Shown: piece by piece, positions 35,478 to 45,412 of the stretch
How positions within the stretch are numbered: the first letter of the stretch is position 1
Layout: every line of letters begins with the position of its first letter
NCBI GenBank assembly: GCA_018993265.1
Contig: JAGKSW010000148.1
Span: 1 to 46,202, forward strand
DNA: 46,202 nt
Direction of reading: 5' to 3'
DNA from: Nostoc sp. TH1S01
Lineage (GTDB): Bacteria > Cyanobacteriota > Cyanobacteriia > Cyanobacteriales > Nostocaceae
The notes under the pieces: generated by a model
Seen by the model: only the letters and a program-made list of their open reading frames with translations
What the model was told of the DNA's origin: nothing
The model's database searches: none
Made by a program: the position numbers and the translations under genes

Positions 35478-35514
35478 GAATTGTCATTAGTAAAGAATTT
35501 AAAAATATTAATAA

Positions 35515-36954
35515 TTATGGGATAGAGCTTGATAAATAAGCTGGCAAAGTAATTGTAAATATACTACCTTCACCTAAACGCGATCGCACCGTTACATTAC
35601 CATTCATACCTTCGACTAAGGTTTTGACAATTGATAGCCCTAAACCACAACCACCAGTGGAACTAGTACGAGCTTCATCTATGCGGTAAAATCGCTCAAA
35701 AATCCGCGATTGATGTTGTAAAGGAATACCATAACCTTGATCGCAAACTTCTATGATGGCTTGGTCTGCTTGTTGATGAAACTTAACAGTTACAGAGGTT
35801 TCGGGATCAGAATACTTAAAGGCGTTATCTATTAAATTGAGTAATACTTGTTTGAGGCGATTGTAGTCAGCTTTGGCGGTAATTGGTTGATTAGTTGATT
35901 CAATTATAATCTGGCGATCGCTATAGGTTTTCGCCATTACTACAACTTCGGTAATTAAGTCATTTAATAAGCAACGTTCTAAGCGAAATAGCAAATTACC
36001 ACTATCAGCCCTGGCCAAATCAAGCAAATCTTGTAACAGCCGAATGGTGCGTTCGGCTTCAGCGGCGGCGGTGGCTAAAGCTTCTTGCTGCACTTCGGTT
36101 AAATTATTCTGCCGTCGCAAAACACTTTGCAAATAGCCATGTACGATGGTCAGGGGTGTACGTAACTCATGAGAGACATTACTGACAAATTGTCGCTCTT
36201 GCTCCCAAGATTGGAACAGACGCGATAACATCATGTTGTAGGTTTGAGTTAATTCTCGAACTTCGCTAGGTGCATTTTCTAAATAAAGTTGTGCTTGTCC
36301 TAAGTCTGCAATGGAAATGACTTCTGTCATTTGACTTAACTGGCGCAGAGGTTGCAGAGAACGTTTAATGTAAAATGCGATCGCAAAAGAAATAATTGTA
36401 ATGGTGACAATACTGCCAATTCCTAAACTCTGCACAATAACTAAAAACATGCTTTGTTCGTTGGTCACATCCTGCACGACAAACAATGTGCCTACAGTCT
36501 GACCTCGTAATGTCAAAGTGCTACCGCACATGACAAAGTAGCTTTTACCCATTTCTTGAGTTATGGGCTTCATTGATGTCTGAGTTAAATTCATTAACTC
36601 AGATACTTTTTTTTGCGGTAATTTATTTAAGTTATCTGATTGTGCTATTATCTGATTTTTCTGATTTTTTACCCATAAATATGTATTTGCAGTACTTAAA
36701 TTATTAATTGCCTTTTGCAGCCCATTTTCTTGAGGCAAAATTTCTGTATAAAGCTCTACATAATAAGGCAAATGTTGGGTAATTTGTTGAATATTATTTT
36801 TATAACTATTAATTAAAAATTGCTGCATTTTCCAGCTTGTCCAGATAGCTAGGCTACCTAATCCTAAAGCCGAAACCGCAGCAATGCCAATTGTGAGTCG
36901 AACACGTAATGAAAAAGGATCAACTATGCGAAAGATTTTCTGAATTTGGTTCAC
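35515..36954 (-). CDS. HAMP sensor histidine kinase, translationally coupled to DUF4079 protein
   Basis: The kinase has two membrane segments around a sensor of about 130 residues, a HAMP linker (FYIKRSLQPLRQLSQMTEVI), the H-box FVSNVSHELRTPLTIVHGYL and a HATPase with NLIDNAFKYS, VCDQGYGIPLQHQ and GGCGLGLSIVKTLVEGMNG. I prefer the GTG at 36954: its GTGA overlaps the stop of the DUF4079 gene, a classic coupled start giving 479 residues. A TTG at 36984 would add ten residues. It belongs to the class that partners OmpR-type regulators; the orphan regulator at 27753-28427 is one candidate. Confidence 0.9.
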   Translation of the reverse strand: MNQIQKIFRIVDPFSLRVRLTIGIAAVSALGLGSLAIWTSWKMQQFLINSYKNNIQQITQHLPYYVELYTEILPQENGLQKAINNLSTANTYLWVKNQKNQIIAQSDNLNKLPQKKVSELMNLTQTSMKPITQEMGKSYFVMCGSTLTLRGQTVGTLFVVQDVTNEQSMFLVIVQSLGIGSIVTITIISFAIAFYIKRSLQPLRQLSQMTEVISIADLGQAQLYLENAPSEVRELTQTYNMMLSRLFQSWEQERQFVSNVSHELRTPLTIVHGYLQSVLRRQNNLTEVQQEALATAAAEAERTIRLLQDLLDLARADSGNLLFRLERCLLNDLITEVVVMAKTYSDRQIIIESTNQPITAKADYNRLKQVLLNLIDNAFKYSDPETSVTVKFHQQADQAIIEVCDQGYGIPLQHQSRIFERFYRIDEARTSSTGGCGLGLSIVKTLVEGMNGNVTVRSRLGEGSIFTITLPAYLSSSIP

Positions 36955-37664
36955 TTCGGTGCTTGAGGGTTGGGTGTGGGACAAGTTTTATTAACATAAT
37001 CACACTGATAAATATAAGGTTCCTGCCAACTCAAGGGAATTTCTAATAAGTCTCTTGTGCCTGTTAATCCTTGCCCAATAAACAGTAAAAGAGCGACGCA
37101 GTTTAAAATTGTATGAATGATTCGCCAGCGATGAGACTTATAAATATCTTGCACAATCGCTAAAGAAAATACCATCAGTAGGGATGCGGTAATCCCAATG
37201 TAGTAGTGTGACCAGTACCACTCATTAGTCCGGCGATAAACTCCATCTTGACAGCCTAGAACTACTAAACCAATACCAGTTAAGGTTGCAAAAATGGCTC
37301 GCCATGATTTATTTTTTGCTTGATAAAGTAGTACTAAAGAAGCAATAGTTGCCACAAACATTAATATTATGAAAATTACTTGAAAATTAGCAGTGTTCCA
37401 CAATTGCTTCTTGATGATATTTTTCCCAATTGGATAAGCTAAACCGACTAATGTTAAGCCAACAACAGCACTAGTTAACCAATCACCTAACTGTTTATGT
37501 TCTTTACCAACTACAGGGGGAATTTTACTCTTACCTTCATTTAAATTTTGCAAACGCCGTTGACGTGTTTGCCAGGCAAAATTAACAACATTCCCAATTA
37601 ATGGAAAGACAAAAATAACTGCGATCGCTGGATGTAAAAGACCAAGAAAATCTGCTATATCCAT
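36951..37664 (-). CDS. DUF4079 integral membrane protein
   Basis: The 237-residue protein has about six membrane segments and matches the DUF4079 layout. It opens FLGLLHPAIAVIFVFPLIGN, continues QLGDWLTSAVVGLTLVGLAY and NEWYWSHYYIGITASLLMVF and closes with HRWRIIHTILNCVALLLFIGQGLTGTRDLLEIP in two parts. Conserved His residues in the membrane (HPAIA, SHYYIG, RIIHTILN) could hold haem, as in cytochrome b561-like proteins. The stop overlaps the sensor kinase start by four bases, so the two are made together; this suggests the pair senses or handles a redox or membrane signal. Confidence 0.85.
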   Translation of the reverse strand: MDIADFLGLLHPAIAVIFVFPLIGNVVNFAWQTRQRRLQNLNEGKSKIPPVVGKEHKQLGDWLTSAVVGLTLVGLAYPIGKNIIKKQLWNTANFQVIFIILMFVATIASLVLLYQAKNKSWRAIFATLTGIGLVVLGCQDGVYRRTNEWYWSHYYIGITASLLMVFSLAIVQDIYKSHRWRIIHTILNCVALLLFIGQGLTGTRDLLEIPLSWQEPYIYQCDYVNKTCPTPNPQAPK

Positions 37665-37805
37665 AAATATTTATTTATTATATTTATCTTCAATTTGCAA
37701 TATTTAGTAATTAAAAGCATAATTTTACTTCATCATACTAAATATAATCCAAAATTAAAATCCCAAATCTACAATTCCCAATCATTGTACGGATTAAAAA
37801 GTGAT

Positions 37806-38273
37806 TTAACCGCCAAGACTTGCATAACCAAAAGTAGCATTAAACTTCCGACACCAGACTGCTACTGATTTATAGCCAGACAAGTTAATGTTTGCAGGTA
37901 AAGCGTAGCTTTGACTACCATTAAATCTTCTCAGGCGACCAATTAAAACATAATCTTTAGCTTTTAACCCATAGATTTGGGGTGCAGCAGAGCGATGTAA
38001 AATTACATACACATCCGGGCCGCTACTGGTTCTAAAGTTGCGACTAAATTGTAAATATCTGGTTTTGTTTCTGGTAACAATGCTAACTGTTCCACGGGTT
38101 GCGTGTTCGCCATTCCGAAAGTTAGCAGACTGACCTACAGCCGCAGCTAATTGATTAATTGCAGTATAAGCAACAGGTGTAGAGGTTGATGTCTGATACG
38201 CAGTTACTTTTGGAATAGAGCTTAAGCTTACAGTTGCAATCATCGCAAGGATAGCTAAACTATTAAATTTCAT
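37806..38273 (-). CDS. Secreted DM13 domain protein
   Basis: The 155-residue product has a signal peptide (cleavage near VTAYQ) and one DM13 domain: GTVSIVTRNKTRYLQFS, NFRTSSGPDVYVILHRS, DYVLIGRLRRFNGSQSYALP and SVAVWCRKFNATFGYASLG. The single Cys in VWCRKF is the conserved one of DM13, proposed to take part in redox or electron transfer. It is expected in the periplasm or outside. It lies 141 bases upstream of the DUF4079-kinase pair on the same strand, so shared redox signalling is possible but not shown. Confidence 0.88.
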   Translation of the reverse strand: MKFNSLAILAMIATVSLSSIPKVTAYQTSTSTPVAYTAINQLAAAVGQSANFRNGEHATRGTVSIVTRNKTRYLQFSRNFRTSSGPDVYVILHRSAAPQIYGLKAKDYVLIGRLRRFNGSQSYALPANINLSGYKSVAVWCRKFNATFGYASLGG

Positions 38274-38542
38274 AGCGTTTACATCCTCAAATGCTTCTAT
38301 ATGAGGAAAATTTATAGCCGTCTTTGATGATGAATATTAAATTAAGCTGAGAATTGGTTAAAAATTTAGTTCAGCTATTTTTATCAGAATTTAATTATAG
38401 TTATTTTTGCACTTATTTTGCACAAAAAGAGGTATTAAGTTAATTTTTGCCGTGAATGATTAAGGATGATTATCGTTTATAGACTATATAATATTTCCAT
38501 ACAAGTAAGTCATAATCTTTAATTCTTTAGGAGATTAATCAA

Positions 38543-40837
38543 GTGCAAAAACGTGAACTTGCCAGATTTAATCTTTTGAATCGGAGAGAGAAAAATAATG
38601 AAAATCTTGTGAATCAAAGAATTTTACTATTTCGCTTAGTAGCTTTGATGCTTTTGGGCATTGTGATTTTATCGGGTTTGCTCGTAGCAGGTTGGTTTGC
38701 TGGCGAAATGTCAATTAATAAGTTTTTTAGTCAAATTTACATTTGGCAAATGAACCCGCCATTATGGTTAGAAGCGCCAATGGTACATAATAAATATTTA
38801 CTTTCGCTAACCTTGGCGTTGCTAGCTACAATGTTTGTCGTGATGAAACTTTCGCCTCAACCTCGTATTTGGTCACAGCGGTTAGTAGTTGGCATATTAA
38901 TTATTTTAACTTTGCGGTATTTGTTATGGCGATCGCTCTCTACCCTTAACCTAGCTGATCCATTGAATGGAGCAATTAGTTTGGGTTTATTTACACTAGA
39001 AATCGTCATGATTTCTAGCAGCTTAATAGAGCTATTTTTAATGTTAAATATTAAAGAACGTCACCGGGAAGCTGATGAAAAATCTATCACGGTGATCAAT
39101 GGTGATTTTACACCATCTGTAGATATTTTTATTCCTACATACAATGAACCAGAGTTTATTGTGCGACGCACGATTATTGGTTGTCAAGCTCTAGAATATC
39201 CGCAAAAAAACATCTATCTTTTGGATGATAATCGGCGCTCAGAGATGCGAGAACTAGCCGCAGAACTTGGATGTCATTACCTTAGCCGACTAAATAATCA
39301 ACACGCCAAAGCCGGAAACTTAAATAATGCACTCACTAAAAGTAGTAGTGAATTAATCGCTGTGTTCGATGCAGATTTTGTTCCTACTACTAACTTTCTC
39401 ATGCGGACTGTGGGCTTTTTTCAAGATGAAACTATAGCCATAGTGCAAACACCACAAAGCTTTTATAATGCTGACCCCATAGCCCGCAATCTTGGCTTAG
39501 AAAATATTCTCACCCCTGATGAAGAAGTTTTTCATCGACATATTCAGTCAATCCGAGATAGTGCCGAAAGTGCAATTTGTGCTGGTACTTCTTTTATTGT
39601 GCGCCGCGCTGCATTAGAAAAAACTGGAGGTTTTGTTACCGAATCTTTATCAGAAGATTATTTTACCGGAGTTAATTTAGCTGCTTACGGCTATCGCATT
39701 ATTTATTTAAATGAATTACTCAGCGCTGGTTTAGCAGCAGAAAATATAGCTGCTTATGCAACTCAACGTTTGCGCTGGGCGCAAGGTACACTCCAAGGAC
39801 TGTTTATTCAAACTAATCCGTTAATTATTCCCGGATTTACTTTGACTCAAAGATTAGCTCATTTGGGAGGATTTTTGAGTTGGTTTGCAAATGTAGCTCG
39901 AATTTCTTTTCTGTTGATGCCTTTGGCTTATTCATTTTTGGATGTAATTCCAATTCGAGCAAACTTACCAGAATTAATATATTTTTGGCTACCTCTTTAT
40001 GTAATCAATCTTTCTGTATTTGCTTGGTTGAATAAATATTCGCGTTCAGCATTTTTATCTGATATTTATTTTTTAGTATTATGTTTTCCTGTGGCTTGGA
40101 CTGTTATCCAATCTTTGTTACGTCCCTTCTCAAAAGGATTTAAAGTCACACCTAAAGGACTTAGTAGCGATCGCTATAGTTTTAACTGGAAATTAGCCTT
40201 ACCTTTGATCATACTATTTATCGCTACAGCTATTAGTTTATGGCAAAATCTCTGCATGAGTATTCTCAAACAATCTATGGCTACACAAGTCCCAGCAATG
40301 GCTGAACAAACTGTAGGTATGGGTGTGGGTTGGCTGTGGAGTATCTATAACTTAATCATGATTGGGTCGGCTATTTTAGTTTTTTTAGATGCACCCAAAA
40401 CTGCTAAATTTGAATGGTTTGATTTACGGCGAGTCGTAGAGTTAAAAATTGATGGTGAAAGTTTTTGGGGTGTCACCACAATGATGTCGGAAATTGGTGC
40501 AGAGATAGCACTGACTCAACAACCACCGATGAATTTATTTGTTAGTCAACCAGTCACAATCAAAATCGCTGAAGAAGATTTACAACTAAGTGCAGAAATT
40601 GTGAGTACGGGATTTGCGAATGAATTTCCTATCATCCGTGTTCAGTTTGAATCAGTGAGTATTAATCAACATCGTCGTTTAGTAGAAATGTTATTTTGCC
40701 GACCTGGACAATGGAAGCGTCAAAATGCACCAGGAGAGTTAAGTTCTCTGTTGTTACTGTTGAAAATATTGCTGAAACCACGCTTTATTTTTAATCGCAA
40801 AATTGATGTTAGTCCAGTGGTAGTGACTAAGGTTTAA
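38543..40837 (+). CDS. Cellulose synthase-like family 2 glycosyltransferase with C-terminal PilZ-like domain
   Basis: The 764-residue protein has several N-terminal membrane segments, a GT2 core and further membrane segments. The processive-synthase residues are all visible: IYLLDDNRR, AVFDADFVPT (DxD), ESLSEDYFTGV (TED-like) and TQRLRWAQGT (QxxRW). A PilZ-like domain ends the protein, but its c-di-GMP motif is degenerate: FDLRRVVEL for RxxxR, and MMSEIGAEI for D/NxSxxG, without the Asp. The start is GTG 38543 after TTAGGAGA. It polymerises a beta-glucan or related polysaccharide through the membrane; the product is not determinable. No bcsB-like partner lies nearby. Confidence 0.9.
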   Translation: MQKRELARFNLLNRREKNNENLVNQRILLFRLVALMLLGIVILSGLLVAGWFAGEMSINKFFSQIYIWQMNPPLWLEAPMVHNKYLLSLTLALLATMFVVMKLSPQPRIWSQRLVVGILIILTLRYLLWRSLSTLNLADPLNGAISLGLFTLEIVMISSSLIELFLMLNIKERHREADEKSITVINGDFTPSVDIFIPTYNEPEFIVRRTIIGCQALEYPQKNIYLLDDNRRSEMRELAAELGCHYLSRLNNQHAKAGNLNNALTKSSSELIAVFDADFVPTTNFLMRTVGFFQDETIAIVQTPQSFYNADPIARNLGLENILTPDEEVFHRHIQSIRDSAESAICAGTSFIVRRAALEKTGGFVTESLSEDYFTGVNLAAYGYRIIYLNELLSAGLAAENIAAYATQRLRWAQGTLQGLFIQTNPLIIPGFTLTQRLAHLGGFLSWFANVARISFLLMPLAYSFLDVIPIRANLPELIYFWLPLYVINLSVFAWLNKYSRSAFLSDIYFLVLCFPVAWTVIQSLLRPFSKGFKVTPKGLSSDRYSFNWKLALPLIILFIATAISLWQNLCMSILKQSMATQVPAMAEQTVGMGVGWLWSIYNLIMIGSAILVFLDAPKTAKFEWFDLRRVVELKIDGESFWGVTTMMSEIGAEIALTQQPPMNLFVSQPVTIKIAEEDLQLSAEIVSTGFANEFPIIRVQFESVSINQHRRLVEMLFCRPGQWKRQNAPGELSSLLLLLKILLKPRFIFNRKIDVSPVVVTKV

Positions 40838-40875
40838 GTAACGTTTATGCGATAGATTTTGTTGATATTAGATTC

Positions 40876-42024
40876 TTACGCCACCCAATTCCAGATAGTA
40901 AAGTTAAAAGCATAAGAATAAAGTAATATGGCGAACCAAGCTAATATTGCATATCCCCAACGATTGTGGCGAGAAAACACCAAACCTAATGCCCATGAAA
41001 GTGACACAATGCCATAAACATAACGGCTAACAGACATCAACGCTCCAGAAAATATGATGAGTAACAAAGAGCAAAAACCATAGACTACAGCCGTTTTACT
41101 CAACTGGTGGCGAAAGTACCACAACATATAACCGCCACCAAATACCATCACAACTTTAATTAAACTATCTTTGCCCACAGAGATAGCATCAGTTAAAATG
41201 TACCACCAACTTGGTTGCGCCCATGTTTTTTGTATATGCACAAATGCTAAAGGATCTTTGAAAGCAATGGCGCAATATAAACTAAATGAAATTAATCCTA
41301 ATGGGACACAAAGCCCCGCAATATAAGCACTTAATGGTTTCTTTTCTTGCCAAGCAACAAAAATAAAAGTAGGTAATAAGGTAATTCCTGTAGCGCGAGT
41401 TGCACTAGCCAATGCACCACAAACAGCAGCCCAGACATATTGGCGATGATCAAATGCTCGCAAAGCTGCGGTAGTCAAAAATAGAAATAGTCCTTCAGTA
41501 TAGATAACTGTGCCGTATAAAGAAAACGGACACCAAGCCATTACAGCCGTTGTCCATTTTGCTGCATTAGTTCCATGACGTTCTTTTACCCAAGAATATA
41601 AAAGCAATAACGCCCCAAGAAAAGCGAGATTATTCACTACTGTACCCGCCACTTCAAAGGGTAAGCCAAACATCATCAAGCCACGACTAATTAAGGGAAA
41701 TAAGGGATAAAAAGCAATAGAATGCTGATTGCCATCATTAGCGTAGGTATAACCTTCAACAGCAATTCTGCGATACCATTTACCATCCCAATGAGAGAAA
41801 AGATCCCAACTCGGTTTTGGAAAAAAGTCAGGAGTATAGTCTAGTGGATATGGAGGTTGCCAATATGGATGCACAGTTGATGTATACATTAAAGGAGCAA
41901 CAACTTGCATAGCAAAAATAATTACAAGTCTGCTCACCAGCCACATTAAAATTACAAAAAGATAGCCATTGATTTGGAAATTAATATTTTTAAATAGTGT
42001 TTGTTGATTAATCAGTTTTTTCAT
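40876..42024 (-). CDS. PIG-V-like mannosyltransferase family membrane protein
   Basis: The 382-residue protein has about nine membrane segments and a PIG-V/GT76-like pattern: WDLFSHWDGKWYRRIAVEGY with the early HWDGxWY motif, SIAFYPLFPLISRGLM, GTVIYTEGLFLFLTTAALRA and ASATRATGITLLPTF. Such bacterial enzymes use a polyprenyl-phosphate sugar outside the membrane. Its acceptor is unknown. It is convergent with the GT2 gene and upstream-neighboured by the GT39-like gene on the same strand. Confidence 0.85.
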   Translation of the reverse strand: MKKLINQQTLFKNINFQINGYLFVILMWLVSRLVIIFAMQVVAPLMYTSTVHPYWQPPYPLDYTPDFFPKPSWDLFSHWDGKWYRRIAVEGYTYANDGNQHSIAFYPLFPLISRGLMMFGLPFEVAGTVVNNLAFLGALLLLYSWVKERHGTNAAKWTTAVMAWCPFSLYGTVIYTEGLFLFLTTAALRAFDHRQYVWAAVCGALASATRATGITLLPTFIFVAWQEKKPLSAYIAGLCVPLGLISFSLYCAIAFKDPLAFVHIQKTWAQPSWWYILTDAISVGKDSLIKVVMVFGGGYMLWYFRHQLSKTAVVYGFCSLLLIIFSGALMSVSRYVYGIVSLSWALGLVFSRHNRWGYAILAWFAILLYSYAFNFTIWNWVA

Positions 42025-42051
42025 ATAAAAATCATATTCGATTTTTGAACA

Positions 42052-42085
42052 ATACTAGAGGCGAACGGCTGTTTGCCCCTAGTAT
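42052..42085 (-). terminator. Hairpin between the two membrane glycosyltransferase genes
   Basis: ATACTAGaGGC and GCCcCTAGTAT form a stem with one or two mismatches. It lies about 80 bases beyond the end of the GT39-like gene and may end its transcript. Confidence 0.6.
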
Positions 42086-42166
42086 ATTTTGGGCTGATAT
42101 AGTATTTTACTAAAAAGCTCACTCTACTTATAGTTCAAAAAACTGATTGTGTGGCAAAATCATAAC

Positions 42167-43777
42167 TTAGCGTGAATTGTTAGTTTTGCGTAACTCCCAG
42201 AGTGAGTAATATTCATCTCGATAAGCAAGATGGATTTTAGCTTTGTATTGACTAGCTAATTTTTGTCGCCAATTATCAGTAATATTGAGCAAGAAAACTT
42301 GAGTATAGCCATCCGAAACTTTGGGAATACTTTGATTTTTAACCAACTGCAACCGGACTTGTGGCTCTAAAAGATAACTTAAAGAAAAGACATTGCCATA
42401 ATTAATGCCTTCAGCGTCACTAATTAACAATGGACGCGGAGAACGATTAATGATTTGGGCGACTGGGAAATTATCGTAACTCACGCCTTTACTCCACCAA
42501 GTTCCAGCTTGATAATATACCCGTGAAGAAACTAGTCCAATAATAATCAGCAGCGATAGAATAATTTGCCAAATTCTGCGTCTTGCTAAACCACCGTTAT
42601 TAAGTTGCGTAGCTAACAAGTAAGCAACAGCAATTTGAATGCCTAAATATGCTGGGAAAACATACGTCTCAGAACCTATCTCGATGCCGCTAGAGCTTAA
42701 GGCTGATAAGATTAATGGTAGTGATGGCACTAAAATCAAAATTACAATAAATAGCCAAACTTGATAGTTAGCAGTCACACAAAGTAAAGAAATCGCACAT
42801 CCTACCAAAATTAGCAAAAATCCTAAAATTAGATAACTGGAATTGTTATCTAACATCATGTCTACATCAAAAAATATTCTACTGAATTGTCTGAGCAGAA
42901 ATGGGAATAAAGGCTCTAGGGTTAATGGGGTTGTTACATCATTATTTGATATTAAAAATTGCAAAAATTTAGCTAATCCAATAATCAGCCAAGGAATAAA
43001 GGCAAAAAAAGCTACAACTGAGGCTGATAGGTAAGCTAAAAAAGCTTTATTAAATCGAAACCCAGCAATTGTAATGACATAAATTCCATGTGCGATCGCA
43101 ACAAATATACTCCATATACAGGTGTATAGGCTTAATACTAAAGTGACTGTATAAAGGCTCCAGTTACTAAATTGGTCTGGGGCTGATTTATCTCTAGATG
43201 TTGATTCTAGCCGTAAAGCGCGAATGAGTGCCGCACTACTAATAATAATACTAACGAACCAAAGAATATATTCTTGAGCTTCTGTGGCATATATTAGGTA
43301 AACTGGTGAGACTGCGGCAAGTGCGATCGCTATCCCAGGTAGTGATGATGGGACATAAAATAATTCTCGACATAACCAATAAATAGCCGGAAAAACTAGC
43401 AAGCTAATACAAGCAGATAAACTCCGAATTGCTGTCACTGAATTACCAAAAATTTCTAGCCAAAATCGTGCGATCGCATAATAAATTGGTGTACGCTGGG
43501 GATTTTCTTTAGCTAAAGACATAATCGTATCACTCAGTCCTTTTTGTGGATTAACACCTTGGAACTGAGCCAAACTCTCTGGAGTAATGACACGACCATT
43601 AAATAATTGCTGTTTGACTTCCGCAACTGTATAACCCGAAATCCGCAATGATGTATATGTTTCATCATGGGAATAAATTTTGCTGTCTAGGTTAGAAAAG
43701 CGGAACAATACAGCCATCACCAGCAAAACAATAACTAAAAACCGCAACCAACTCGGAATGATGGTGTTCTGCTGCAT
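42167..43777 (-). CDS. Glycosyltransferase family 39-like membrane protein
   Basis: The 536-residue protein has about eleven membrane segments and the PMT_2/ArnT layout. A first periplasmic loop holds acidic residues (DSKIYSHDETYTSLRI) and PIYYAIARFWLEIFGNSVTAI follows, then repeated hydrophobic segments and a short soluble C-terminus (VSDGYTQVFLLNITDNWRQ). Such enzymes move sugars from polyprenyl-phosphate donors to lipids, proteins or glycans. It lies 142 bases upstream of the PIG-V-like gene in the same direction. Confidence 0.87.
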   Translation of the reverse strand: MQQNTIIPSWLRFLVIVLLVMAVLFRFSNLDSKIYSHDETYTSLRISGYTVAEVKQQLFNGRVITPESLAQFQGVNPQKGLSDTIMSLAKENPQRTPIYYAIARFWLEIFGNSVTAIRSLSACISLLVFPAIYWLCRELFYVPSSLPGIAIALAAVSPVYLIYATEAQEYILWFVSIIISSAALIRALRLESTSRDKSAPDQFSNWSLYTVTLVLSLYTCIWSIFVAIAHGIYVITIAGFRFNKAFLAYLSASVVAFFAFIPWLIIGLAKFLQFLISNNDVTTPLTLEPLFPFLLRQFSRIFFDVDMMLDNNSSYLILGFLLILVGCAISLLCVTANYQVWLFIVILILVPSLPLILSALSSSGIEIGSETYVFPAYLGIQIAVAYLLATQLNNGGLARRRIWQIILSLLIIIGLVSSRVYYQAGTWWSKGVSYDNFPVAQIINRSPRPLLISDAEGINYGNVFSLSYLLEPQVRLQLVKNQSIPKVSDGYTQVFLLNITDNWRQKLASQYKAKIHLAYRDEYYSLWELRKTNNSR

Positions 43778-43831
43778 AGTTACATAAATTATGAAGAGAT
43801 TAGAGATGGCGATCGCAAATCAAATTTCTCA

Positions 43832-44665
43832 TCAAAGCTTTTTTGATGAAGACAATTTTGATGTATTGCTAAAACACTTCGGTAAATGCCATTTTGTAAA
43901 GTTTTCTAGATTAGAAATAGTCAAAAAATCAATTGTTTTAAACTGCCGATCAATTGCGGGAAAACTACATATTTTAGCCCCAATACTTAAATAAGCTTGT
44001 AAAATTTTGGGAATTTCCACGTCACATTTATTCAAACAAGGCTGAGTAATTTCTAAACTGTATGGCGAATTTGGATATACTAAAATACTCGAATGCATAA
44101 AATTGTTTTTTTGAAAAAAATGATATGCACAAGCAGCTTGTCTCGTGGATTGGGTTAGTAATGAAGCACAGCCAAAAAAATACTTGTTTTTAGTCCAAAT
44201 GAGATAATTTGCTAATCCTTCCCACAGTAATAGCAGTGCTTGACTGTTACGAAATTCTGTAGCAATACACGCACGCCCAACTTCCACAGATGCTTGCAGT
44301 ACATGCTCAGGAATTGTGCTGAGATTGAATATATCAGCAGCATCAAAACCCAAACCTTGAGATGCCATTTGATAAGTTTGCATTCGATAAGTTCCAATTG
44401 TTTGACCAGTATTTTTAGAAATCAGCATGAGATGATGGCAAACTTCATCAAACTTATCTCTATCCATCTGGGTGAGGCTAGAACTAGAAAATCCTAAGCC
44501 TAGTTCCAGATTAAATACTTCAAACCGCAAGCGGAAGATAGATTCTAATTCTTCTTCAGTCGAGGCCAGCCGCAAAATATACTTATCGGTTTGAAGGACT
44601 GGAAAATCTGTCCAAGCAGAAGAAGGATTGCATGAATAATTAATGTTGCGGTAAGAAATTTCCAT
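43832..44665 (-). CDS. OlsB-like GNAT N-acyltransferase
   Basis: The 277-residue protein carries the OlsB/Acetyltransf_5 pattern: LRLASTEEELESIFRLRFEV, DKFDEVCHHLMLISKNTGQT, IGTYRMQTYQMA, GFDAADIFNLS, VEVGRACIATEFRN and LLLWEGLANYLIWTKNKYFF with GCASL. The family transfers an acyl chain to an amine, as in ornithine-lipid or N-acyl amino acid synthesis. It could make a membrane lipid or a signal molecule; the substrate cannot be told. It precedes the two membrane glycosyltransferases on the same strand, 54 bases from the GT39-like start, so they may form one unit. GGAAG before the ATG supports the start. Confidence 0.87.
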   Translation of the reverse strand: MEISYRNINYSCNPSSAWTDFPVLQTDKYILRLASTEEELESIFRLRFEVFNLELGLGFSSSSLTQMDRDKFDEVCHHLMLISKNTGQTIGTYRMQTYQMASQGLGFDAADIFNLSTIPEHVLQASVEVGRACIATEFRNSQALLLLWEGLANYLIWTKNKYFFGCASLLTQSTRQAACAYHFFQKNNFMHSSILVYPNSPYSLEITQPCLNKCDVEIPKILQAYLSIGAKICSFPAIDRQFKTIDFLTISNLENFTKWHLPKCFSNTSKLSSSKKL

Positions 44666-45412
44666 CTGTCTTCCAACTTAGATGTGCGGAGATATCCTAG
44701 TAAATTCATACGCTTTACCAAAACATTCGATGCACCTATATACCAAAGCGTTACAAGCGCGATTTTCTAGGATATATTTCCAGAAAGGTTTTCTGATAAA
44801 TCTGAACTTAGTAGCGTGTCAGGTTTATCTAAGAATTGTTGCCAAACCTCTTCTGAAAACAGTATTGATTTTTACCATTTCACCGACAATTCCTCTCCCC
44901 ATCATGATTTGAGAAGGCAGTAGAGTCACCAGAGTGAGAAATGGGTGCTTTTATTATGCCTAGGACTTTGAAAAAAATCTGGCAATAAGATACAAATTTT
45001 ACGGATACATAGATTGATTTTGTTGTCAATAGACAATTTTATAACTGCACCAGTTCTGACTAATATTAGGACTTACACAGTAAAACGAAAAATCAAGGGT
45101 TTAGGGAAGAGTGTAGAGGTATAGGCAGTTAACAAAGTAATTTTTACACAAGCGATCGCCTTGCATTAATCTCTTTACATGATTTCCCTTAACCTCTTTG
45201 CATTATCCTAAGAACAAAATTTAAATAAATACAGTTAAAACAGTTAAGTAATATTTCCCATATATATGAACAAGTATATTTTTTCAAGTCCAGATTTAGT
45301 CCAGTGGAATTGTGAACTGAAACTAAACTAGCTTTTTGAGATTACATGCCTTTTAATCCAGATTTGACCTAATACTTTTCTCCATTATCTGAACCAGATT
45401 GCGGCAGAAAAA
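44666..45412. other. 747-base region without a clear gene
   Basis: AT-rich. The only structures seen are an inverted repeat, ATATCCTAG (44692-44700) and CTAGGATAT (44767-44775), 67 bases apart near the OlsB-like promoter, and a 'ttaggacttacacagta' segment (45067) typical of Nostoc intergenic repeats. A plus-strand frame at 44682-44912 has no Shine-Dalgarno and no family resemblance; I leave it out. Confidence 0.5.

Noticed and set aside
43791-43994. Plus-strand 67-residue frame
   Set aside because: It is antisense to the C-terminus of the OlsB-like gene, without a family or ribosome binding site.
44682-44912. Plus-strand 76-residue frame in the gap after the OlsB-like gene
   Set aside because: It shows neither a Shine-Dalgarno nor a recognisable domain, and the composition is that of intergenic DNA.
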